A DNA stretch of 22,450 nucleotides. Source: Neomoorella mulderi. GTDB taxonomy: Bacteria; Bacillota; DSM-521; Neomoorellales; Neomoorellaceae. A program made the position numbers and the translations under genes. Shown piece after piece: positions 1 through 6,912 of the stretch; within the stretch, counting starts at the first letter, position 1; the number at the start of each line of letters is the position of its first letter. Location: assembly GCA_011375465.1 (NCBI GenBank), contig DRZV01000102.1:1-22450 (forward strand). The letters are read 5' to 3'. The notes under the pieces were generated by a model. That model ran no database searches, was not told the origin of the DNA, and was given only the letters and a program-made list of their open reading frames with translations.

Positions 1-62
1 GGCCCCTGCCTCCCGAGATAGAGGATTTTTTAGAGCGCTGGATGCAGAAACAGGGGGAATAG
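1..62 (+). CDS. 3' end of an unidentified upstream gene
   Basis: An open frame enters from the left edge and is read from base 3 to a TAG at 60-62. The visible 19 residues are acidic and amphipathic and include EIEDFLERWMQKQGE, which looks like a C-terminal helix. The next small ORF starts only 3 bases after the stop, so the two are probably co-transcribed. Too little remains to name a family. Confidence 0.5.
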   Translation, partial: PLPPEIEDFLERWMQKQGE

Positions 63-65
63 GTC

Positions 66-164
66 ATGCCAATCTACTTAAAGGATAAGGATCCCTGGGC
101 CCTTCTGGTGGATATTTTGAGCATATTGGGCACCTTTTTCTGCCTCCTGGCTTCCATCCTCTGA
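66..164 (+). CDS. 32-residue single-pass membrane microprotein
   Basis: An ATG three bases after the previous stop opens a 32-codon frame ending in TGA at 162-164. The purine-rich GGGGGAATAGG upstream can act as ribosome binding site. The N-terminal third is charged (YLKDKDPW) and the rest is a continuous hydrophobic segment (LLVDILSILGTFFCLLASIL), so one membrane helix ending at the C-terminus is predicted. Strong terminators follow from base 199, making this the last gene of its operon. I recognise no family. Short hydrophobic ORFs can arise by chance, but the tight spacing and the terminator support it being real. Confidence 0.5.
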   Translation: MPIYLKDKDPWALLVDILSILGTFFCLLASIL

Positions 165-198
165 TATTCTCCCTCCCTGCCCCTCCTTTTTAAAGCCA

Positions 199-228
199 GG
201 ACGCCGGGATAAACCCGGGGTCCTTTTT
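199..228 (+). terminator. Rho-independent terminator of the left-edge operon
   Basis: The arms at 199-208 and 214-223 pair over ten positions with one G.G mismatch, around an ATAAA loop. Five T follow at 224-228. It lies 35 bases after the microprotein stop. Confidence 0.8.
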
Positions 229-234
229 ATATTT

Positions 235-261
235 AAAAACCCCGGCAGGGCCGGGGTTTTT
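235..261. terminator. Symmetric terminator between convergent operons
   Basis: AAAAACCCCGGC at 235-246 pairs perfectly with GCCGGGGTTTTT at 250-261 around a 3-base loop. Runs of A and T on both sides let it work in both directions. It lies 9 bases past the stop of the minus-strand microprotein at 271-381, so it probably ends that operon and backs up the terminator at 199-228. Confidence 0.85.
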
Positions 262-270
262 CCCTCCCGC

Positions 271-381
271 TCATGCCTCAGCCACGTTCAGGGGAAAGAA
301 GAAGAACAGGAATAAGAAGGGTAAGCAGAGGATGAGCAGGAAAAGGATGAAGATCCACCAGAGACCGCAACCCTGAACCAC
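271..381 (-). CDS. 36-residue aromatic-rich membrane microprotein (paralogue 2)
   Basis: On the minus strand a GTG at 381 is preceded by GAGGAGGGAGG, about 7 bases away, and opens 36 codons to a TGA at 273-271. A short polar start (VVQGCGLWW) leads into a very hydrophobic run of Ile, Leu and Phe, with a Pro inside and the ending FFFFPLNVAEA. It shares its architecture with the microprotein just upstream: Q-x-C, a WW pair, an Ile/Phe/Leu helix, then a PLN-x-A tail. This points to tandem duplication and a real coding sequence. One membrane helix is predicted. Function is unknown. Confidence 0.6.
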   Translation of the reverse strand: MVQGCGLWWIFILFLLILCLPFLFLFFFFPLNVAEA

Positions 382-398
382 TTGGCCTCCCTCCTCTG

Positions 399-488
399 TT
401 ATTTAGCATTTAAGGGCCACAGGAAGAAGAGGAAGAAGATGGGTATAAAGATGATGATGAAGAACCACCAGAAGCATTCTTGGGTCAT
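399..488 (-). CDS. 29-residue aromatic-rich membrane microprotein (paralogue 1)
   Basis: An ATG at 488 on the minus strand is preceded by GAAAGGAGGG about 8 bases away, a near-ideal ribosome binding site. The frame ends in TAA at 401-399. The protein starts MTQECFWWFF, continues as Ile/Phe/Leu with one Pro, and ends LWPLNAK. More than half the residues are Phe, Ile, Leu or Trp, giving one membrane helix. It lies 17 bases upstream of its paralogue and the pair form a two-gene operon ending at the 235-261 terminator. No family recognised; small membrane proteins of this kind are often missed by gene callers. Confidence 0.65.
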   Translation of the reverse strand: MTQECFWWFFIIIFIPIFFLFFLWPLNAK

Positions 489-632
489 GGAAAAACCCTC
501 CTTTCTTTATTTGGAAGCCCTTTTCTAGACTTAGCATATGCTGGTCTTTCACCAGGTGTTACCTGGGAGGCTGCCTTTTTAAGGTACAGGGATCTTGCTG
601 GTTCCATATGATGGTAGGAGAGGAGGGATATC
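489..632. promoter_or_regulatory. Divergent intergenic region with stacked dyads
   Basis: This 144-base gap separates the minus-strand microproteins from the plus-strand protease, so it should hold both promoters. It contains the palindrome AGCATATGCT (533-542), CTGGT/ACCAG (541-545 with 551-555) and CCAGGT/ACCTGG (552-557 with 561-566). The last two share bases and so are mutually exclusive hairpins if transcribed. I see no convincing -35/-10 pair. The dyads could be an operator or a small leader structure. The protease ribosome binding site GGAGAGGAGGG lies at its right end. Confidence 0.35.
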
Positions 633-1799
633 ATGGAGTTTATTTTTCTTGTCTGGTGGGGTATCGCTTTTACATGCCTTCTAGTAGGTGGCCTTTATCA
701 ACTGGGGAGGGATCCCAAAAGAAAGACCGTCATGGTTCACCGGGAGTACCCCCTGGAAACCCTGAAAGAAGCGGTAAATCGGCAGGGGGGGCATCATTGA
801 GAGGGAGCTGCCCTTAATCCACGGCCTGGTGGCCTGCTTTAAAGAGGAAAGGGAAGCCTTGAAGGCCCTGGGGGCCCATCCAGGGATCCGCCATCTAGAA
901 GACGACTTCCCGGTGAGCATTTCTTCCTGTCAGGCTTCTCCTAAGGAGGATCCAGGGGGGAGGTCATACCCTGGGGTGTGGCCAGGGTGGGAGCCCCAGA
1001 GGCTTGGTCCCGCACCCTGGGAGAGGGGGTGAAGGTGGCGGTCCTGGATACCGGCATAGACAGCCACCATCCAGATCTGGAAGATAACGTCAGAGGCGTA
1101 TATAACGCCAAATCCCCTGGCGCCCCCGGAAAAGACGATAATGGCCACGGTACCCATGTGGCGGGAATCATAGCCGCCGCAAAAAACGGCCTTGGGGTGG
1201 TGGGGGTGGCCCCGGCAGCGGAGATATACGGGGTGAAGATCTTCAATCGCTGGGGTAACGGCCATCTTTCCGATATAATAGCGGGGTTAAATTGGGCTTA
1301 TGAAAACGGGATAAGGGTGGTCAACATGAGTTTCGGCACCAGTCAGCCCAGCAGAGCCTTGGAGGAAGCTGTGGACAGGTGCCTCGGAGCTGGAATGGTG
1401 CTGGTGGCCGCGGCGGGAAATCAGGAAAAAGACAACAGCGTCCTCTATTCTGCCCGCTATCCCGGAGTTATAGCGGTTTCTGCCATAGACAGGGAGGGGA
1501 AGCTGGCCTCCTTCAGCAGCAGAGGGCCGGAGGTGACCCTGGCTGCTCCTGGAGTCGACATCCTTTCCACCATACCGGGCAACCGCTATGGGACCAAGAG
1601 CGGCACTTCCATGGCCTGTCCCCACGTCACGGGCATCGTTGCCCTTCTCCTGGCCTTAAGGCCAAGGCTTTCCGGCCACCAGGTGGCCCAGATACTGCCC
1701 CGGGCAGCGGAACCCTTAAGGGAGTTGACCCCGGAGGAGCAGGGGGCAGGTTTGGCCAAGGCGAGTTTTTTAGCCAAGGGGAAGAAATTTTTTATGTAA
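633..1799 (+). pseudogene. S8 subtilisin-like serine protease, frame-disrupted at two G tracts
   Basis: The ATG at 633 follows GGAGAGGAGGG and starts a membrane anchor (MEFIFLVWWGIAFTCLLVGG). A basic stretch and an I9-like propeptide follow. The frame breaks at a 7-G tract (785-791); the propeptide continues one frame over (LPLIHGLVACFKEE, HPGIRHLEDDFPVSI). It breaks again at a 6-G tract (955-960), after which the mature domain reads VIPWGVARVGAPEAW, the classical subtilisin start. One G fewer in the first tract and one more in the second gives a single ORF of about 389 codons. The catalytic triad is intact: Asp in VLDTGID (1047-1049), His in NGHGTHVAG (1146-1148), Ser in GTSMACPH (1608-1610), plus the oxyanion Asn in AAAGN. 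It is expected to be a membrane-anchored extracytoplasmic protease. The catalytic part alone is open from GTG 978. Sequence error, slippage or real inactivation cannot be told apart here. Confidence 0.8.
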
Positions 1800-1802
1800 A
1801 AG

Positions 1803-1825
1803 GGCTCTTATTCAGAGCCTTTTTT
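1803..1825. terminator. Terminator between the protease and the convergent hypothetical gene
   Basis: GGCTCT (1803-1808) pairs with AGAGCC (1814-1819) around TATTC, followed by six T (1820-1825). On the minus strand the same stem is followed by CTTTT, so it may also end the gene at 1852-2277. Confidence 0.8.
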
Positions 1826-1851
1826 ATTGGGGTGCATTCCATCTTTAAGAA

Positions 1852-2277
1852 TTAGGCCAGAAGACGGCCGCTGAACTGCTGGAACTCCTGGGTGTGGATG
1901 AGGTTCCACAACAGCTGGAAAGAGGTGGAGAGGTTTTCGGCCTTTGCTTGGGTGGAAGAAAGGGCCAATTCTTTTTCCAGGGCCTCTTTGGCTATGCTCA
2001 CGATATTGGCCACCGCGTCCACGCCGCTGTCGGCCTGGGATAAAAATTCCCGCAGCTTTTCAATCCACAGGTGCACATTATCCAGAAACTGATTGGCAGT
2101 GCCGGTCAGGATGGCCTCCCGGAGAAGGGCTTGGCTGGCCATGGCCAGGGTCAAAGGGGCTTCTTCCTGGCCTTGATGGTTGCCCTTAATCTCCCCCGCA
2201 GTGGCGGCAAGATGGTTAAGAAGGGTGGCGGTCAGATTTTCCTTTGCAGGTGTTTCTTCCGTGTTTTTGCCCAACAT
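1852..2277 (-). CDS. Hypothetical alpha-helical protein, 141 residues
   Basis: An ATG at 2277 on the minus strand is preceded by AGGGAGGTAAAGAGC, a good ribosome binding site, and a TATAAT box lies about 35 bases upstream. The protein is rich in Ala, Leu, Glu and Gln, has no Cys, and shows no signal peptide or membrane segment. After a polar, flexible first 40 residues it reads as several amphipathic helices (ASQALLREAILTGTANQFLD; HLWIEKLREFLSQA; IVSIAKEALEKELAL). I do not recognise the family. A structural or scaffold-like role is possible but is a guess. It stands alone, divergent from pcrA and convergent with the protease. Confidence 0.7.
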   Translation of the reverse strand: MLGKNTEETPAKENLTATLLNHLAATAGEIKGNHQGQEEAPLTLAMASQALLREAILTGTANQFLDNVHLWIEKLREFLSQADSGVDAVANIVSIAKEALEKELALSSTQAKAENLSTSFQLLWNLIHTQEFQQFSGRLLA

Positions 2278-2310
2278 GCTCTTTACCTCCCTATAGAGAA
2301 TTTCTTGTGT

Positions 2311-2316
2311 ATTATA
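2311..2316 (-). promoter_or_regulatory. -10 box for the hypothetical gene at 1852-2277
   Basis: On the minus strand these bases read TATAAT, a perfect vegetative -10 hexamer, about 34 bases before the ATG. A TTGTCA lies upstream but only 10 bases away, too close for a normal -35. The 17-base position is C-rich and poor. Confidence 0.4.
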
Positions 2317-2340
2317 TGCTGCTGTATGACAAAGGGGGAG

Positions 2341-2369
2341 GAAGGGTTTTTTTTCTGTAGGGAGAATAG
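2341..2369 (+). promoter_or_regulatory. Sigma-H-like promoter upstream of pcrA
   Basis: GAAGGGTTT (2341-2349) is followed by GAAT (2364-2367), with 14 bases between TTT and GAAT. The Bacillus sigma-H consensus is RNAGGAWWW, 11-12 bases, RNNGAATWW. This copy departs by one base in the -35 (AGGG) and by a G in the last position after GAAT. Two further copies with identical spacing lie before gcvT and the NAD-kinase-like gene. A start near 2374 would leave a short leader before pcrA. Confidence 0.45.
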
Positions 2370-2398
2370 TAAACTAGTATTTCGGGAGCGTGAAGATA

Positions 2399-4540
2399 TT
2401 GCAGAAATTGCTTTCTAGCCTGAACAACCCCCAACGGGAGGCGGTACAGCACTTCGGTTCCCCCCTTCTGGTCTTGGCAGGTGCCGGCAGCGGCAAAACC
2501 CGGGTTTTGACCTACAGGGTGGCCTACCTCATAGAAAAATGGGGGATAAAGCCGGAAGGGATACTGGCGGTCACCTTTACCAACAAGGCCGCCCAGGAGA
2601 TGAGGGAGCGCTTGGAAAAGCTGGTGGGGCCAGCAGCCCGGTATCTCCAGATAAGCACTTTTCACGCCGCCTGTGTAAAGGTTCTGCGCCAGGAAGCCCA
2701 TCTTTTGGGATATACTCATCACTTTACCATATACGATACTGAAGATCAGCAGTATCTCATCCGGGAAGTCTTAAAGGAACTGGATATGGACGAGAGGATA
2801 TATCCCCCCCGGCTGGTGGCCCACTTCATCAGCCAGGCCAAGAATACCCTTCAGCTTCCCGAGCAGGTTTTAAAATGGGCTCAGAGCTGGAAGGAGAAAA
2901 ATTTGGCCCTGGCCTACAGGGCTTACCAGGAGAGGCTGAAAAAAGCCAATGCCATGGATTTCGACGATCTGATTCTCCAGGTGGTCTACCTGTGGCGGAA
3001 AAATCCCCTGCTGTTCCGCTATTACCAACAGCGCTGGCAGCACATCCTGATAGACGAATATCAGGACACCAATCACGCCCAATATGTCCTGGTAAGGCTA
3101 TTGGCAGGTTCGGGGGAAAATCTCTGCGTGGTGGGGGATCCGGATCAGGGGATCTACGGCTGGCGAGGGGCCAACATAGGCAATATCCTGGCCTTTGAAG
3201 AGGATTTTCCCCATGCCCGGGTGATAATCCTGGAAGAAAACTATCGCTCCACCCAGCCCATATTGTTGGTGGCCAACCATGTGATAAGGCACAACAAAAA
3301 CCGCAAGGAGAAAATCCTCTGGACCAGGAGAAGGGAAGGGGAACCTGTCTATCTGTACAGTGCCCAGGACGAAAAGGATGAGGCCGATTTTATAGCTCGG
3401 GAGATATTGAGGAGGCATAGGGAAGAGGGCAGGCCCTTTCACCATTTTGCCGTCCTCTACCGCACCCACGCCCAATCCCGGGCCCTGGAGGAGGGGCTAC
3501 TGTCTGCCGGCATCCCCTATGAAATAGTGGGGGGCTTGAAATTTTACGAGCGCAAGGAAATAAAGGACGTCCTGGCTTACCTGCGCTTGCTGATCAACCC
3601 CGAGGATGACTACAGCTTCTTGAGGGTAGTCAATGTTCCCCGGAGGGGGTTGGGGAGCGTTTCCCTGGAAAGGCTGAAGGCCATGGCGGCCGCCAGGGAG
3701 ATCAGCCTCTACAGGCTGGTCCAGGAAGGCCAGTTGGAGGGCTTGAAGGCACCGGCTTTAAAGAAATTAAAGGAATTTACATCCTTTCTGGATAAATTAA
3801 AGAAAAAGATGGAAAACTCTACAGTGGAAGCCCTGGTCAAGGCTGTCCTGGAAGAAACGGGTTATCTGGAAGAACTGCAGAGGGAGGGCACCCCTGAGGC
3901 CCTGGCCCGGACAGAAAACCTGAGGGAGTTCCTCACCGTTGCCAAGGCCTTTGACCAAAGGGGAGGAACCCTGGCCGAATTTTTGACCCAGGTGACCCTG
4001 GTGGCTGAAGGGGACAATTTAAAGGGCACCCAGGGGGTCATCCTGATGACCGCCCACACGGCCAAAGGGCTGGAGTTCCCGGTGGTATTTCTCACAGGGC
4101 TGGAAGAAGGGGTGTTCCACCACAGCCTCTCCCTAGAAGAGGAAGAGATAGAAGAAGAGCGCCGGCTATGTTACGTGGGGATGACCCGGGCCCAGGATGT
4201 GCTTTACCTTACCCACGCTTGGACCCGCCACCTGTACGGACTTACCCTTGCCAATCCTCCCTCCCGTTTTTTACAGGAAGTGCCCGCAGGCCTCCTGTAT
4301 CCCCTGGAAAAGGGAAGGCCACCTGAAACCCTCAACCAGAGGGAGAGCCTTGAGATGGGGGAGGGACACCGGCAGGAGTGGAAACCGGGAGATAAGGTGG
4401 AGCACAGGGTATTCGGTGTAGGGATAGTTATCCAGGTGAATGGAGCAGGAGAAGACCTGATCCTGAGAGTGGAATTTCCCGAAAAGGGCGTTAAAAACCT
4501 GCTGGCCAGGCTGGCTCCGCTAAGGAAAATAGATGGCTAG
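2399..4540 (+). CDS. pcrA: ATP-dependent DNA helicase PcrA (UvrD/Rep family)
   Basis: Superfamily 1A 3'-5' helicase for nucleotide-excision and mismatch repair and for clearing replication and transcription obstacles. Motifs appear in order: Walker A in AGAGSGKTRVL, Ia (TFTNKAAQEMRERL), Walker B (IDEYQDTN), III (GDPDQGIYGWRGA), IV (LEENYRS), V (TAHTAKGLEFPVVFLTGLEEG) and VI (EERRLCYVGMTRA). The last 50 residues hold the PcrA-type tudor-like tail (WKPGDKVEHRVFGVGIV). Length (about 713) is normal. A GTG at 2390 is in frame, but the only ribosome binding site (GGGAG, 2384-2388) is 1 base from it and 10 bases from TTG 2399. TTG 2399 also gives the usual start, a few residues before LNNPQREAV. First gene of an operon with ligA, 17 bases apart. 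Confidence 0.95.
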   Translation: MQKLLSSLNNPQREAVQHFGSPLLVLAGAGSGKTRVLTYRVAYLIEKWGIKPEGILAVTFTNKAAQEMRERLEKLVGPAARYLQISTFHAACVKVLRQEAHLLGYTHHFTIYDTEDQQYLIREVLKELDMDERIYPPRLVAHFISQAKNTLQLPEQVLKWAQSWKEKNLALAYRAYQERLKKANAMDFDDLILQVVYLWRKNPLLFRYYQQRWQHILIDEYQDTNHAQYVLVRLLAGSGENLCVVGDPDQGIYGWRGANIGNILAFEEDFPHARVIILEENYRSTQPILLVANHVIRHNKNRKEKILWTRRREGEPVYLYSAQDEKDEADFIAREILRRHREEGRPFHHFAVLYRTHAQSRALEEGLLSAGIPYEIVGGLKFYERKEIKDVLAYLRLLINPEDDYSFLRVVNVPRRGLGSVSLERLKAMAAAREISLYRLVQEGQLEGLKAPALKKLKEFTSFLDKLKKKMENSTVEALVKAVLEETGYLEELQREGTPEALARTENLREFLTVAKAFDQRGGTLAEFLTQVTLVAEGDNLKGTQGVILMTAHTAKGLEFPVVFLTGLEEGVFHHSLSLEEEEIEEERRLCYVGMTRAQDVLYLTHAWTRHLYGLTLANPPSRFLQEVPAGLLYPLEKGRPPETLNQRESLEMGEGHRQEWKPGDKVEHRVFGVGIVIQVNGAGEDLILRVEFPEKGVKNLLARLAPLRKIDG

Positions 4541-4557
4541 ATGAAGGGGAGGGCCCT

Positions 4558-6564
4558 ATGGATTTAGAAAAAGCCAGGAAAAGGGTCGAAGAACTGAGGC
4601 GTCTCATAAGGGAGCATGATTATTACTATTATGTCTTGGACCAGCCCAAAATCAGCGATCAAGAATATGACGCCCTCATGCGGGAGCTCCTGGAACTGGA
4701 ACAGGCCTTTCCTGAACTGGTCACCCCTGATTCTCCCACCCAGCGGGTGGGAGGGGCTCCCCGGGAGGGGTTTGTCACTGTACGCCATCTGGAAGCCCTG
4801 CTGAGCTTAAACGACGCCTTTAACGAAAGGGAGCTCTGGGATTTCGACCGCCGGGTAAGGGAGATCACCGGGCTCCCCTCCGTGGAGTATGTGATCGAAC
4901 CCAAGATAGACGGCCTCACCGTAGCCCTAACCTACAGGGAGGGGATTTTCGTCCAGGGAGCCACCCGGGGAGACGGAGAGTTGGGAGAAGATGTAACCCC
5001 CAATCTCAAGACGGTGAAGTCCCTGCCGTTGCGGTTGAGGAAGGATCTGCCCTTTCTCTACGTGCGGGGGGAGGTGTATATGCCTAAAGTCTCCTTCGCC
5101 CGCCTCAATGCGGAGCGGGAAAAGGCCGGAGAGCCCCTGTTCGCCAATCCCCGCAATGCGGCCGCCGGTTCCCTGCGCCAGCTGGACCCCAAGATAACCG
5201 CCAGCAGGGATCTGCGCCTCTTCACCTACCAGATCATCCGCATAGAAGGGGCAGAGGTGAAGACCCAGAGGGAAGCCCTGGATTTTCTGGAGGAATTGGG
5301 TTTTCCCGTGAACCCTTATCGGTTTGTGGCCCCGGATATGGCAGCGGTGGTGGCGGAGATCCGGAACTGGACCCCGGAGCGCAGGGCTGCCTTTCCTTAT
5401 GAAATAGACGGCCTGGTCATAAAGGTGAACGATCTCTCCCTTCACCCCATACTGGGAGCCACGGCCCGGGCCCCCCGTTGGGCTATAGCCTATAAGTTCC
5501 CTGGAGAGCAGGTCACCACCAGGGTGGAAGATATAATTGTGAGGGTGGGCAGGACCGGGGTGCTGACCCCCATCGCCATCCTCACCCCTGTCCGGGTTTC
5601 GGGGAGCACCGTGAGCCGGGCTACCCTCCACAATGAGGATTACATCAGGGAAAAGGATATCCGCATAGGAGACGTGGTGATAGTCCAGAAGGCTGGGGAT
5701 GTCATACCGGAAATTGTGGAGGTTTTGAAGGAGGAGCGCACGGGGGAGGAAAGGGAATTCAGGATGCCCGACAGGTGTCCCGTTTGCGGAGCCGCGGTGG
5801 TCCGTCCTCCCGGGGAGGCGGCCCGCAGGTGCACCGGGGGGCTGGCCTGCCCTGCCCAGGTACAGGAGAGGATCATCCACTTCGCCTCCCGCAAGGCCAT
5901 GGACATCCGGGGTCTGGGTGCAGCCACGGTGGCCCAGCTTTTGGAAAAGGGCCTGGTTAAAGATGTGGCTGACCTTTATTATCTCAAAAAAGAAAATCTG
6001 CTAAAGTTGGAAAGATTTGCAGAACAATCGGCCAGAAATCTCCTAGAAGCCATAGAGGCTTCCAAGAATAGGCCTCTGGAGAGGCTCATCTATGCCCTGG
6101 GGATACGCTATGTGGGGGAACAGGTGGCCCGGGTTTTGGCCCAGCGCTTCCGCTCCTTGGATGCTCTGAAAGAAGCTTCCTTTGAGGAGCTGACCTCCAT
6201 CCCTGACATAGGACCCAGAATTGCCGAAAGTATAAGGGAGTTCTTCAACGAGCCCCGAAATCTCATGGTGCTGGAAAAGCTCAAAAGGGCGGGGGTGAAA
6301 ATGGAGGAGCGAGGGGAGGAGGCTGAAGCCAAACCCCTGGCGGGGAAAACCTTTGTCCTCACCGGCACCCTCCCCACCCTGACCAGGCAGGAGGCCACCG
6401 AGCTGATAGTGAGGGCAGGAGGCCGGGTGACGGAGAGCGTGAGCCGGAAGACCGACTACGTGGTGGTGGGGGAAAACCCCGGATCTAAATACCAAAAGGC
6501 TCGGGAACTGGGCATACCTATCATCGATGAAGAAGGTTTAAAGAGGCTCCTGGGTTTGGTATAA
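4558..6564 (+). CDS. ligA: NAD-dependent DNA ligase LigA
   Basis: Seals nicks in duplex DNA using NAD+, essential in replication and repair. Domains in order: Ia (residues 1-65, with the YYYYVLDQP and SDQEYDALMREL NAD-binding motifs), the adenylation domain with the adenylated Lys116 in EPKIDGL, the OB fold, a four-Cys zinc finger (Cys407, 410, 425, 431), tandem helix-hairpin-helix repeats (for example SIPDIGPRIAESI), and a C-terminal BRCT domain from about residue 590 (GKTFVLTGTLPTLTRQEA). The 668 residues match the family. ATG 4558 follows GAAGGGGAGGG. One detail: the usual PMLSL motif of the adenylation domain reads EALLSL here. The downstream gap of 32 bases to gatC suggests one transcript. 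Confidence 0.97.
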   Translation: MDLEKARKRVEELRRLIREHDYYYYVLDQPKISDQEYDALMRELLELEQAFPELVTPDSPTQRVGGAPREGFVTVRHLEALLSLNDAFNERELWDFDRRVREITGLPSVEYVIEPKIDGLTVALTYREGIFVQGATRGDGELGEDVTPNLKTVKSLPLRLRKDLPFLYVRGEVYMPKVSFARLNAEREKAGEPLFANPRNAAAGSLRQLDPKITASRDLRLFTYQIIRIEGAEVKTQREALDFLEELGFPVNPYRFVAPDMAAVVAEIRNWTPERRAAFPYEIDGLVIKVNDLSLHPILGATARAPRWAIAYKFPGEQVTTRVEDIIVRVGRTGVLTPIAILTPVRVSGSTVSRATLHNEDYIREKDIRIGDVVIVQKAGDVIPEIVEVLKEERTGEEREFRMPDRCPVCGAAVVRPPGEAARRCTGGLACPAQVQERIIHFASRKAMDIRGLGAATVAQLLEKGLVKDVADLYYLKKENLLKLERFAEQSARNLLEAIEASKNRPLERLIYALGIRYVGEQVARVLAQRFRSLDALKEASFEELTSIPDIGPRIAESIREFFNEPRNLMVLEKLKRAGVKMEERGEEAEAKPLAGKTFVLTGTLPTLTRQEATELIVRAGGRVTESVSRKTDYVVVGENPGSKYQKARELGIPIIDEEGLKRLLGLV

Positions 6565-6596
6565 TAAGCTGTAATGTGCTTTAAGGGGGTTTTATA

Positions 6597-6893
6597 ATGG
6601 CCATGACCTTGGAGGAATTGGAAAAAATAGCCGGATACGCCTGCATCGGCCTCACCCCTCAGGAGAGGGAAGAGCATCTCAAGGAAATCAACCAGCTCCT
6701 GGATTACTACACACAAAAACTGGAAGAAAAGGATCTGGGAGGTGTGGAGCCCACTTTTTATATAAACCACATGCCTTTCCGACAGAACTTTTTGAGGGAG
6801 GACAAGGCCCAAAGGGGGATGCCCCGGGAAAAGGCTCTGGAAGGGGCTCCCATGGTAAAGGAAGGCCAATTCACAGTTCCCAGAGTACTTTGA
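6597..6893 (+). CDS. gatC: Asp-tRNA(Asn)/Glu-tRNA(Gln) amidotransferase subunit GatC
   Basis: Small linker subunit that wraps around GatA and contacts GatB in the GatCAB complex, which makes Gln-tRNA(Gln) and/or Asn-tRNA(Asn) from misacylated tRNA. The 98 residues have the usual helical start (LEELEKIAGYACIGLTPQER) and the extended tail with MPFRQNFLREDKAQ, corresponding to the common LRxD motif. ATG 6597 has AAGGGGG upstream; a second ATG two codons later is possible. gatA begins 19 bases downstream. Confidence 0.93.
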   Translation: MAMTLEELEKIAGYACIGLTPQEREEHLKEINQLLDYYTQKLEEKDLGGVEPTFYINHMPFRQNFLREDKAQRGMPREKALEGAPMVKEGQFTVPRVL

Positions 6894-6912
6894 AAAAGGA
6901 GGATATTTTAAG

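Noticed and set aside
633..1799. Programmed ribosomal frameshifting in the protease gene
   Set aside because: Two opposite shifts at G tracts would be needed, with no stimulatory structure or slippery A/T heptamer visible; tract-length error or mutation is simpler.
4927..5880. A 317-codon minus-strand open frame inside ligA
   Set aside because: It is antisense to the adenylation, OB and zinc-finger domains of an intact ligA; the translation is Gly/Pro/His-rich without motifs.
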